A stretch of DNA of 47,831 nt from Pirellulales bacterium (GTDB lineage: Bacteria; Planctomycetota; Planctomycetia; Pirellulales; Thermoguttaceae). The position numbers and the translations under genes were made by a program. The DNA lies in contig JAFGRD010000166.1 in the NCBI GenBank assembly GCA_016935315.1, forward strand, positions 1-47,831, given 5' to 3'. Within the stretch, counting starts at the first letter, position 1. Every line of letters starts with the position of its first letter. Below, piece by piece: positions 35,839-43,670 of this stretch. The notes under the pieces were generated by a model. The model was given only the letters and a program-made list of their open reading frames with translations. It was not told the origin of the DNA and did not search any database.

Positions 35839-37110
35839 ATGAAATTCCCGGTCAAAACCACGGTCGCCTTGCTCGTGCTCGGCACCGGTGCGGCGGTGGG
35901 CTATCCCCGCGTGAACACTTGGTGGAAGGAGCGGGGTAAGCCGAGCTATCGCCAGACCGAAGTCACCCGCGGGGAGATCGTCGCGGTGGTCAACTCCACG
36001 GGCACGGTGCAGCCCGTGTTGCGGGTCGAGGTCGGCACCTTCGTCTCCGGCCCGATCAAGAAGCTGCACGTCGGCTACAACGACGAGGTGAAAGCGGGGC
36101 AGTTGATGGCGGAGATCGATCCGCGCATCTACGAAGCCGCCGTGGCCCGCGATCAGGCCTCTCTGGCCACCCGCGAGGCCGAGGTGCAACGTTGCGAGGC
36201 GCTCTACGAACAGTCGGACCACGACGCGCAGCGGGCGGTCGCGCTGCGGGAGGAGAACGAGGACTATATTTCCGACACGGAGCTGGATCAATTCAAGTAC
36301 AACCACTTAGGCGCGAAGGCTCAATTGGCCGTGGCCATGGCCGGCGTCAAGCAGGCCGAGGCCAATCTGCAGAACTCGGCCGCCAACCTCGAATACACGA
36401 GAATCACCTCGCCGGTCGACGGCATCGTCATCGACCAGAAGATCGAAGAGGGACAGACGCTGGCCGCCCAATTCCAGACCCCCCAACTGTTCGTCGTGGC
36501 TCCGAACATGCGCGAGAAAATGCGGGTGTTCGCTTCGGTCGACGAAGCGGACATCGGGCTGATCCGCGAAGCGAAAGACCGCGGAGAGAAAGTCCATTTC
36601 ACCGTCGACGCCTATCCCGACGACTTGTTCGAGGGGACCATCTACCAGGTTCGCATGAACCCCACGACGACCCAGAACGTGGTCACGTATCCCGTGGTCG
36701 TCGAGGCGTCGAATCCCGATCTGAAGCTCCTGCCGGGCATGACGGCCAATCTCTCGTTTGAGATCGAACAGCGGGAAGACGTCCTGAAGATCCCCAATGC
36801 GGCACTGCGTTTCTTCCCGAGAATCGAGCAGGTCCGCCCGGAAGACCGCAAACTGCTCGACGGCACCGGTGGCGGCGAGGACGCCGACGATTTGAAGAAG
36901 GACGACGCCGAAGCGGGCCAACGTTCCGCCACGCAGACGGCCGAAGCCAACCAGCAGCGCAACCGCCGGCACGTCTGGGTCGTCGAAGGGGAGCATCTCA
37001 AGGCGATTGAAATTGTCACCGGCCTTAGCGACTACAAGTGGACGGAGCTGGTCTCCGGCAAAATCGAGGAAGGCCAGAAGCTCGTCACCGGTCTCGATAC
37101 GTCGAGCTGA
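35839..37110 (+). CDS. MacA/HlyD-type efflux periplasmic adaptor protein
   Basis: 423-residue membrane-fusion protein. One N-terminal membrane anchor (TTVALLVLGTGAAVGYP) is followed by the biotinyl-lipoyl-like strand VVNSTGTVQPVLRVEVGTFV, a coiled-coil hairpin (about residues 95-175), EYTRITSPVDGIVIDQKIEEG closing the lipoyl domain, and beta-barrel segments. It would link an inner-membrane MacB-type transporter to an outer-membrane TolC. ATG 35839 is used; ATG 35806 is in frame, and neither has a clear ribosome binding site. The permease gene follows after 33 bases and a TolC-like gene converges downstream. Confidence 0.88.
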   Translation: MKFPVKTTVALLVLGTGAAVGYPRVNTWWKERGKPSYRQTEVTRGEIVAVVNSTGTVQPVLRVEVGTFVSGPIKKLHVGYNDEVKAGQLMAEIDPRIYEAAVARDQASLATREAEVQRCEALYEQSDHDAQRAVALREENEDYISDTELDQFKYNHLGAKAQLAVAMAGVKQAEANLQNSAANLEYTRITSPVDGIVIDQKIEEGQTLAAQFQTPQLFVVAPNMREKMRVFASVDEADIGLIREAKDRGEKVHFTVDAYPDDLFEGTIYQVRMNPTTTQNVVTYPVVVEASNPDLKLLPGMTANLSFEIEQREDVLKIPNAALRFFPRIEQVRPEDRKLLDGTGGGEDADDLKKDDAEAGQRSATQTAEANQQRNRRHVWVVEGEHLKAIEIVTGLSDYKWTELVSGKIEEGQKLVTGLDTSS

Positions 37111-37130
37111 GCCCAACTTGTTTTTCTGCG
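37111..37130 (-). repeat. Short intergenic motif CGCAGAAAAACAAGTTGGGC (copy 4)
   Basis: Read on the minus strand, this 20-mer lies in the gap between the adaptor and permease genes. It matches the copy at 40641-40660 at 17 of 20 positions. Confidence 0.4.
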
Positions 37131-37143
37131 AGTCCCGATCGCC

Positions 37144-38391
37144 ATGAAACTGCTGCTGACCACTCGGATTGCCTTGCGGGCCCTGCGCAAGAACAAGATG
37201 CGGGCCGGCTTGACCGTCTTGGGCGTGGTGATCGGCATCGCGGCCGTGACCACGATGGTCTCCATCGGGCAGAGTGCCAGCGACCTGGTCCAGGGGCAGT
37301 TCCAGAGCCTGGGCACCAACGTGATCGTGATCTTCTCGGCCAGCCAGCGGGAAGGGGCGGTGCGGCACGGGCGGGGAAGCAGCCCGACCCTGACCGCCGA
37401 AGACGCCGCCAGCATGGCCAAAGAGTGCGATGCCGTGCTGGCCGCCTCGCCCATGGTCTTCTCCGGCGGACAGGTCATCTACGGCAACACGAACTGGCGT
37501 CCCAGGGAACTGGTCGGCGTGGGCACCGACTATCTGACGGTGCGCAACTGGGCGCTGCGCCAAGGCGGGTTCTTCACCGAACGCGACATCCACTCGGCCG
37601 CCAAGGTCTGTATCATCGGACGCACCCTGGTGGCCAAGCTCTTCCAAACCACCAACCCGCTGGGCAAGACCATCCGCATCCGGAACATCCCGCTGCAGGT
37701 GATCGGCGTGCTCGAGGAGAAGGGCGCCAACATCGTCGGCGAAGACCAGGACAACGTCGTGATCGTGCCCTACACCACCGTGAGGAAGCGGCTTCAAGGA
37801 TCGAGCTTCTCCAACGTCGATATCATCCTTGCGTCGGCGCGGTCGGTCCATCGCATGGCCGAGGCGGAAAGCGAAATCCGGCAGATCCTCTACGAGCGCC
37901 ACCACATCCACCCCGGCGACCCGCCCGACTTCGACGTGCAGAACACCACGGAAATCGCCAACATTCTGGGCATTATCACGGGCACCATGACGCTGCTGCT
38001 GTCGTCGATCGCCGGTATCTCGCTGCTGGTCGGCGGCGTGGGCATCATGAACATCATGCTGGTTTCAGTGACGGAGCGCACCCGCGAAATCGGCATCCGC
38101 ATGGCCGTCGGCGCCCGCGGCCGCGATATCCTGCGGCAGTTCCTGGTCGAATCGGTGCTGCTGTCGAGCATCGGCGGGATCGTGGGCTTCGGTCTTGGCG
38201 CCGCGGCCTCGGTGGGAATCACCAAGATCATCAATTCGCTCAGCAGCGGCACGCCTTGGCCGGTGGTGATCTCCTTCAAGGCAGCGGTCATCTCGATGCT
38301 CTTCGCCGGGGCGGTCGGCGTCTTTTTCGGATACTATCCCGCCCGACGCGCCAGCCGGCTCGACCCGATCGACGCCCTGCGGTACGAGTAG
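37144..38391 (+). CDS. MacB-type ABC transporter permease (FtsX domain)
   Basis: 415-residue inner-membrane permease. One N-terminal helix (AGLTVLGVVIGIAAVTTMV) is followed by a large MacB_PCD periplasmic domain (residues about 45-250) and three C-terminal helices of the FtsX domain: ISLLVGGVGIMNIMLVSVTERTR-type junction, SSIGGIVGFGLGAAASVG and ISMLFAGAVGVFFGYYPAR. It ends with DPIDALRYE, a common MacB end. Unlike MacB of E. coli it has no fused ATPase, and no ATPase gene is found between the adaptor and the convergent TolC gene, so the ATPase must lie elsewhere. The substrate is unknown. Confidence 0.9.
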   Translation: MKLLLTTRIALRALRKNKMRAGLTVLGVVIGIAAVTTMVSIGQSASDLVQGQFQSLGTNVIVIFSASQREGAVRHGRGSSPTLTAEDAASMAKECDAVLAASPMVFSGGQVIYGNTNWRPRELVGVGTDYLTVRNWALRQGGFFTERDIHSAAKVCIIGRTLVAKLFQTTNPLGKTIRIRNIPLQVIGVLEEKGANIVGEDQDNVVIVPYTTVRKRLQGSSFSNVDIILASARSVHRMAEAESEIRQILYERHHIHPGDPPDFDVQNTTEIANILGIITGTMTLLLSSIAGISLLVGGVGIMNIMLVSVTERTREIGIRMAVGARGRDILRQFLVESVLLSSIGGIVGFGLGAAASVGITKIINSLSSGTPWPVVISFKAAVISMLFAGAVGVFFGYYPARRASRLDPIDALRYE

Positions 38392-38436
38392 GCCACCGAC
38401 GGGCGGGGCTTTCTCGCCGGAAGCCGCAACTGCCGA

Positions 38437-38467
38437 CGAGCCCCAACGGTCAGCGAGCCCCAACGGT
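38437..38467. repeat. Tandem 17-bp repeat (two CGAGCCCCAACGGT units)
   Basis: CGAGCCCCAACGGT occurs twice with a 17-bp period, followed by GAGCC. It lies in the gap between the convergent permease and TolC-like genes. It resembles the GAGCC-type arms of the repeat at 5364-5437. Confidence 0.6.
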
Positions 38468-38547
38468 GAGCCAGCCGCGGGGTTCATTTCCGAGCAGAGA
38501 AGCGTTGCGCCAACCGGAGCCGCACGAACACGCGCGCCGTCTTCCCG

Positions 38548-40464
38548 CTACGGCTGAACCGCCGGCGCGGGAACCTGCTCCGGAACGGTCAGTTGCAGCC
38601 GTTGCGGGTCCAGCGGCGCCGGGCGGGTCGGCTCGCGCCGGCGCGAACCTTGCGGAATCGGGCCCCGAAGATCGAAGACCTCTTCGGCCGGCTCGACCGT
38701 GTTCTGATACTGGTCTTCGTTGGGCCCCGGGCGGAAATCGCGCGGGTAGCAGCGGTCGCGGAACAGGCGACCCAGCGGGCCGATCGATCCGTAACGTTCC
38801 TCGAAGAACCGCACGCCATGGGCCTCCAGGATCGTGCCGGTCTGCTGCTCGAGGTTCGCCAGCTCCGTGTTGTATTGCAGTAGAGCCTGGCTTTCGGAAC
38901 TGACCGAGTTGCCCCAGGTAGTGATCGCCTCCAGGACGTTGATGAAGGCGGTCAGACCCGTGTCGTACCTGGCGAACTGAACGTCCAGGTTCGCCCGCGC
39001 GGCTTGCCGGGCCTTGTGGAACTCCACGTACTGCCGGTAGTACTGATCGAGGTTGCGGAAGTTGGCCGCCAGCGAGTGCGTGACGCTGTGGAGCCCCTGC
39101 TGCAGGTTGGCGCGGTCGCGCATGATGAGCAGTTCCTGCTGCCGCAGTTGGGCCCGCGATTGCCGCAACCCTAGCGGCACCGAAAAGCTCACGCCCAGTT
39201 GCCAGCCGGTAAAATCACCCGGCCCGGCCGAAATCAGTGCCCGGTCCGGCGTGCGGCCCTCCAGCCCGTTCCAGCGATACAGTGCCGAGGCATCCACACG
39301 CGGCAAGGCCTGGTTGCGGGCCAGCAGCAGCCGCTGCTGGTCGGCTTCGAGAATCAGCTTCAGCTCGATCAGGTCGGGACGGTATTCTTCGGCCAGTCGG
39401 AGGACACTGGTCCAATCGATGGCCAATGGCTCGGTCGACGGCGGAGTCACCGGAACCATGCCCGGGACTCCCGACGGCGGCAGCCCCAGAATGTTGCGCA
39501 AGGCCGCTTCCCGCTGCAATACGCCTGCCTCGGCGCTGACCAGGCTCGCCCGGAAGCCGGCCAGCGCCGATCGGGCCTGGGCCACGTCGCCGGCGTTGCC
39601 CAGCCCCTGCCTGAATCGCGCGTCGGCGAGATTGAAGGCGTGTTGCCCTTGCTCAAGCTGTTGCTGCCGGGCCCAGAGGTCGGTCCTCGCGAAGACCAAG
39701 GCCCAATAGCCTTCGACGACGCCGCGGACCGATTGCTGCACGCTGTCTTTCATCTGGAAGAACGACCGCTCCGTGTCGATCCGCGCGATCACAATCGGCG
39801 CCAAGTTCACGCCGACGCCGCCGCCCTGCAGCAGCGGCTGAGAATAGCTCAGATCGAGCGACGTGCCCGTGTTGGGATTCAGGGGCATCAGGTCGGCCGT
39901 GTACACGCGGGTCGGATCGGTGCGGACGTTGAAGCCGGCCTCGCCGCCGGTGATCGTCGTCTTCGATAGCCCCGTTGTCATGTCGTAGCCTTCGACCGGA
40001 TCGCCCACGATCCGCGCAAAGGGCGGCGCCGCGTCGAACTCCGCCTGCGGCGTGTTCTGGCGACTGAAGTCGTTCTGAACGCCGATCTGCGGATCGAAAC
40101 GCCCGCGGGCCTCGTCGATGCCCGTATTGGTAATCGCCGGATCGTAGATCGTCCGTCCGCTGGAGGCGGCGCTCACGCCGCCCAACACGCGAATCACCTC
40201 CATGTTGGCCAGCGAAGTGCGAATGGCGCCGTCCAACGAAAGGTCCTCGATCGGGATGTCCGCGCCGGGGCGCGAGACCGTCTGGGGAGGCGGAACGTCC
40301 GGCAGACGCGCCGTGGCCAGTTGCGACGGATGCCGGACCTGCATCCGCAACTGCTCCGGCAGGATCGGCCGGCAGACCTCCTGCGAAGAGGCCGCGCCGG
40401 GCGCTGTAACGACCAGCACAGCAGAAGCAACGACGGTAGCGAGGGTGCGGTTCCAACCGGTCAT
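38548..40464 (-). CDS. TolC-family outer membrane efflux protein
   Basis: 638-residue protein. A signal peptide (TVVASAVLVVTAPGAASSQ) leads into two TolC/OEP repeats of long helices and strands. The first covers roughly residues 100-340 (LDLSYSQPLLQGGGVGVNLA is a beta-strand pair). The second covers 350-560 (AEYRPDLIELKLILEADQQR, then LGVSFSVPLGLRQSRAQLRQ). The C-terminus is Pro/Arg-rich. It would form the outer-membrane channel for the MacA/MacB-like pair, which is convergent with it. ATG 40464 is chosen over the longer frame (to 40536), as the signal peptide begins there. Confidence 0.88.
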   Translation of the reverse strand: MTGWNRTLATVVASAVLVVTAPGAASSQEVCRPILPEQLRMQVRHPSQLATARLPDVPPPQTVSRPGADIPIEDLSLDGAIRTSLANMEVIRVLGGVSAASSGRTIYDPAITNTGIDEARGRFDPQIGVQNDFSRQNTPQAEFDAAPPFARIVGDPVEGYDMTTGLSKTTITGGEAGFNVRTDPTRVYTADLMPLNPNTGTSLDLSYSQPLLQGGGVGVNLAPIVIARIDTERSFFQMKDSVQQSVRGVVEGYWALVFARTDLWARQQQLEQGQHAFNLADARFRQGLGNAGDVAQARSALAGFRASLVSAEAGVLQREAALRNILGLPPSGVPGMVPVTPPSTEPLAIDWTSVLRLAEEYRPDLIELKLILEADQQRLLLARNQALPRVDASALYRWNGLEGRTPDRALISAGPGDFTGWQLGVSFSVPLGLRQSRAQLRQQELLIMRDRANLQQGLHSVTHSLAANFRNLDQYYRQYVEFHKARQAARANLDVQFARYDTGLTAFINVLEAITTWGNSVSSESQALLQYNTELANLEQQTGTILEAHGVRFFEERYGSIGPLGRLFRDRCYPRDFRPGPNEDQYQNTVEPAEEVFDLRGPIPQGSRRREPTRPAPLDPQRLQLTVPEQVPAPAVQP

Positions 40465-40640
40465 ATCGACACAATCGGCAGAACCGCCACGAACTCCACA
40501 CGTTACAACCGGGAGAACTGGTGCATTCCGTAACACGCGCGCCTACAACCGCCACGTCCGCTACGCTCCCCGCAACCGGCAAAGTCGACGCAGTCGGCAC
40601 ATGGCCCGGCCGGATCCCCCCCAGTGGCCCTCTAAGAACT

Positions 40641-40670
40641 CGCCAAAGAACAAGTTGGGCATTCTTATGG
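40641..40670 (+). repeat. Short intergenic motif CGCCAAAGAACAAGTTGGGC (copy 3)
   Basis: CGCCAAAGAACAAGTTGGGC followed by ATTCTTATGG, in the 280-bp gap between the beta-helix and TolC-like genes. The ATG opens a frame of only about 13 codons, so it is not a gene start here. The gap has no other gene. A 26-bp segment at 40586-40611 also recurs at 42808-42833. Confidence 0.45.
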
Positions 40671-40819
40671 TTGAAACGGCGGCGCAGACGCCTTTGCGGC
40701 CATAACACTCGCTCTCTGGGGGGCGTCGGTGTGTCGGGCCGAAGCAGATTACGCGTGATGTGCAACTGCACTTCGTGACTGCCACCTGGCGTAGTTGCAT
40801 GCTCCCGGTCCACCGGGAT

Positions 40820-42367
40820 TCAGGAGCCGGAACGTGAGGGCTCCTCAATAACGACTACACTCTTCTCGACCTGAGCATTCGGTGAAACGCGAGGTGTCTT
40901 CCCGCTGGCTGTCGTAAGCCTCAGGATCTTCACCTTCTGGCACCGCGCATACGGGAAGGGAGAATTCGCCGGGTCGCTGCCGCGGGGATCGCAGAAGAGG
41001 TACATGCCCTGATAGTCTTCCGGATGGTTCGAGTCGTCAACGTGCAGTCCGTCGATCGTTATCTCCCGAGGCATAGAGCAAGGATAGCCAAAATCGTGTT
41101 CCCCGTCGTTGCGTACGCTGAACATCCGCGGACTGCATGTTCTCCCACATGCGGGAATCCAACGACAATTGCGGATGACGACATCGCCTTCCCATGTGCT
41201 TCCGTAATCGCTACGGAAGTTGATCAGCGAGTTGCCATACAGGGTCGAATCTTCGATCGTAAGGACGCCGCGACCAATGGCGTTCAGCCCCGCATACCCG
41301 AGCGTACAGCGGCGGATCACGCAAGTACCGGAGACGCCCATATGCGCGTCCATTCTGTTGAGCGTGCAATTCTCAAGTAGGATGTTCTTGCAGAAGTTCG
41401 TCCCGATAACGCCCCATCGGGTGCGATCGTCGATGTCGTCCATGCGACAATTGATCATCGTATAATTGACCACGCCATTTGCAGCATAGTCGTACGATCC
41501 CATGCTGACCGGCTTCCCCGTTGCCCCGATGGTTCGATAGGTCTTGTGTGCCGTGGCAAGGCAATTCCGCAGCGTGACGTTGGCACAACTCCTGACGCTG
41601 ATGAAGCCGTGGTAGGGATGGCCGACGGAGGTCTCTCCGACGACGTAGTGCTTCAGGCCGCTAACTTCCGTGTTGGAACGGCTGATGTTGATGTTCCTGT
41701 ACCAGTAGTTGTAGCCGACCTCCTGCTTCATTTGATTTGCAGTGGTCGTGAAAACGCCGCCCCGCAAGACAAGCGGCTTCTCGTCCATCGGGCGGGTTTC
41801 AACACGACTGACGTTCTCGTAGTCCCAGTCGATGTCGCCCTCGATCGACCCGTCTCGACGGAGAATGAAGCTGTCGCGTTGGGAGGTCCCGGAGTTCCGG
41901 TTGAGACCGCGCCGGATGAAGCGTTTGATCTTGTTGTTCGTCACGGTCACGTAGCAATCTCGCTCGGGCCGCACATCCAATTGCCTCTGGTCCCGCGTGA
42001 GCCGATCGATCTTCAATGTCTCCGGCTTGAGCAGGCTGCGCACTTCAAACAGCGACTTTCTGTGGTTCTCCACCTCGGTGTCGTCGATCGTAAAACGCGA
42101 TGTGTTCCAGTCGGTGTCGGTGGCGATGATCGCGGTCAGCGCCCTGCTGCCGAGATGGTACGTCGCGTCGGGCTTTGTCTTGACGGGCAATCCATGGGCA
42201 TTGGCATACTCGTGCGCTTCGCAAATCGCGGGCAGGTCATCATGGACGCCATCGCCAACGGCGCCGAACGCCTCGTAGGTGACGACATCGACAGCCTCGA
42301 TCGAGGAGGCCGACGAAACGACGGCCAGTAACCACACCAACAAGATCGCATGTTGCTTGGAACTCAT
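40820..42367 (-). CDS. Secreted right-handed beta-helix protein
   Basis: 515-residue exported protein with signal peptide (HAILLVWLLAVVSSASS). VVTYEAFGAVGDGVHDDLPAI near residue 30 is the typical start of a pectate-lyase-like beta-helix (GAxGDGxxDD). Repeated N-x-N-I/V and C-T-L motifs continue to about residue 440 (VTLRNCLATA, ILLENCTLNRMD, CVIRRCTLGY, LTIEDSTLYGNS). Such proteins bind or cleave polysaccharides; no catalytic residues can be assigned. AGGTGAG precedes the ATG. At the 3' end AGGAGCC and GGCTCCT form a stem (about 40828-40851) overlapping the stop codon region. GC is lower than in the core genes. Confidence 0.8.
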   Translation of the reverse strand: MSSKQHAILLVWLLAVVSSASSIEAVDVVTYEAFGAVGDGVHDDLPAICEAHEYANAHGLPVKTKPDATYHLGSRALTAIIATDTDWNTSRFTIDDTEVENHRKSLFEVRSLLKPETLKIDRLTRDQRQLDVRPERDCYVTVTNNKIKRFIRRGLNRNSGTSQRDSFILRRDGSIEGDIDWDYENVSRVETRPMDEKPLVLRGGVFTTTANQMKQEVGYNYWYRNINISRSNTEVSGLKHYVVGETSVGHPYHGFISVRSCANVTLRNCLATAHKTYRTIGATGKPVSMGSYDYAANGVVNYTMINCRMDDIDDRTRWGVIGTNFCKNILLENCTLNRMDAHMGVSGTCVIRRCTLGYAGLNAIGRGVLTIEDSTLYGNSLINFRSDYGSTWEGDVVIRNCRWIPACGRTCSPRMFSVRNDGEHDFGYPCSMPREITIDGLHVDDSNHPEDYQGMYLFCDPRGSDPANSPFPYARCQKVKILRLTTASGKTPRVSPNAQVEKSVVVIEEPSRSGS

Positions 42368-43203
42368 GGACTCACCTGTCTTCCATACGTTGTAATGCGG
42401 CGCCTCTGTCCGGCGTGCCCCGGACAGCCGAAATCTGTTGTCTCATGGCGTCGTGGGCCAGCTTTGAAACGAATCATTCTAGTTCGCTGGGCGACCGCTG
42501 CCAACGGGCGCAATTCGTTGCGTCGAAACGCGGGCGGTCCGTGGTGCGGTCGGGGAAGAGGTCGGACGCTCCCATGGTCGGGTCACGGGTCACGTTGAAC
42601 GTGCACTTTCTGAAAAAACGACACTTGGGCCTATATGACAGAGGAAAGGCGCGCAGCGGAGGCCTACCGAGGCATGACCCACCGTTGCTCGTGCATACCA
42701 GGCTGAATTCCGCGTCCAGTCGCACGCCTGCACAACCGGCCCGCAGCCCGCCCGAATCCTCCAAGGCCTCACGCCCCCCCGACAGCCGAGCTATCGCCGC
42801 CACCCCGCGACGCTGTCGGCACGTGGCCCGGCCATTTAGCATCGCATTCTGCAACATGCCTCCTTTTGCCGCAATCGCACGCGGGGCGTACGTCGACTGG
42901 TCTCACCGCCGCATTGACGGAAATCCCCACTTGCGGGGCATGCCCTGCGGGCGGCGCAGGACGGCGTTGCCAGCCAAGGATACGCCCTCATGTGTCGCGA
43001 CGGTTGAGGCAGAGAGGGCTTCAATGGTCAGGACCGTGGCGTCGTCAATGCGATAGCGCAGATACAGAGGTCTCCTTCGCCGCCTGCAGTCGGCGAACCG
43101 CTCAGCTGCGTCGGATCGTCCAGCCGCGGCGCCGACCTGAACCGGCAAACTCGATTCGGCGTGGTCGATCGTCAGGGCTTGCTGCCGCCAGACACGGTGC
43201 CGA
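42368..43203. other. 836-bp gene-poor region at the edge of the lower-GC accessory segment
   Basis: No gene is called here. It contains repeat copy C (42601-42664), a 26-bp segment (42808-42833) close to one at 40586-40611, and GC-rich stretches. Frames of 60-210 codons occur, but they cross the repeats and have no recognisable features. A minus frame (42903 to about 43205) just after the small membrane protein reads smoothly (RYRIDDATVLTIEALS) and might be a gene remnant. Confidence 0.5.
42601..42664 (+). repeat. Palindromic intergenic repeat, family 2 (copy C)
   Basis: It starts GTGCACTTTCTGAAAAAACG then ACACTTGGGCCTAT, close to the copy at 1-89, followed by GAGGAAAGGCGCGCAGC and GGAGGCC, which pairs with GGCCT upstream. 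It lies alone in the 836-bp gap, pointing the opposite way to copy A. Confidence 0.55.
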
Positions 43204-43536
43204 TCACCCTTCTCTTTCGCGTTCTTGGTCGATCACGCTCTCCAGTTCTGCTTCCTCCACACGGACTTCCCTGCGGTTTATGCTGATCTTGGCCAAACGG
43301 CCCTCCAGTTTCTTGAACAGCCAACTCCCAAGCACTTGTGAACTGACACCTGACACAAACGAAATGGCAAGCTGAATCAGTATTTCACTCCCCGCCCCCC
43401 TCCTGATTTCATTACGGTCACAATTGACTACGATACCACCGGGCAATTCCATCTTGCTGCCGACGACGGTCTCACGATTGTCCATCAAATCACCGGCAAG
43501 AGTCTCATCGTTCGTCTCCAGTGTAATCCTCATCAT
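43204..43536 (-). CDS. Small membrane-helix protein resembling EACC1 of CHAT-type conflict systems
   Basis: 110-residue protein. Two or three short strands (MRITLETND, GIVVNCDR) come first, then a glycine-containing hydrophobic helix (ILIQLAISFVSGVSSQVLGS), then a basic segment and strands (AKISINRREVRVEEAELESV). The order strands, glycine-rich membrane helix, strands matches the effector-associated constant component EACC1 described for predicted NTP-dependent conflict systems; this is by pattern, not by search. GGAG upstream of ATG 43536 is suitable. It lies 134 bp after the CHAT protease gene on the same strand. GC is low, like that gene. Confidence 0.5.
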   Translation of the reverse strand: MMRITLETNDETLAGDLMDNRETVVGSKMELPGGIVVNCDRNEIRRGAGSEILIQLAISFVSGVSSQVLGSWLFKKLEGRLAKISINRREVRVEEAELESVIDQEREREG

Positions 43537-43670
43537 GTGAATTCTCCGCAGAAGCCAAATTGGTTCTATGTCGCACAGCTGTGACGCCGTCGCCAGGAGT
43601 TTACACTCGCATAGGTGAAAGTCCGCAATCAGTCATGCTATCAGTTCAATTCACTACCGACAACGCTACG

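Noticed and set aside
42903-43148. 81-codon minus-strand frame after the EACC1-like gene
   Set aside because: It reads smoothly but has no domain, start context or family match; it could only be a gene remnant.
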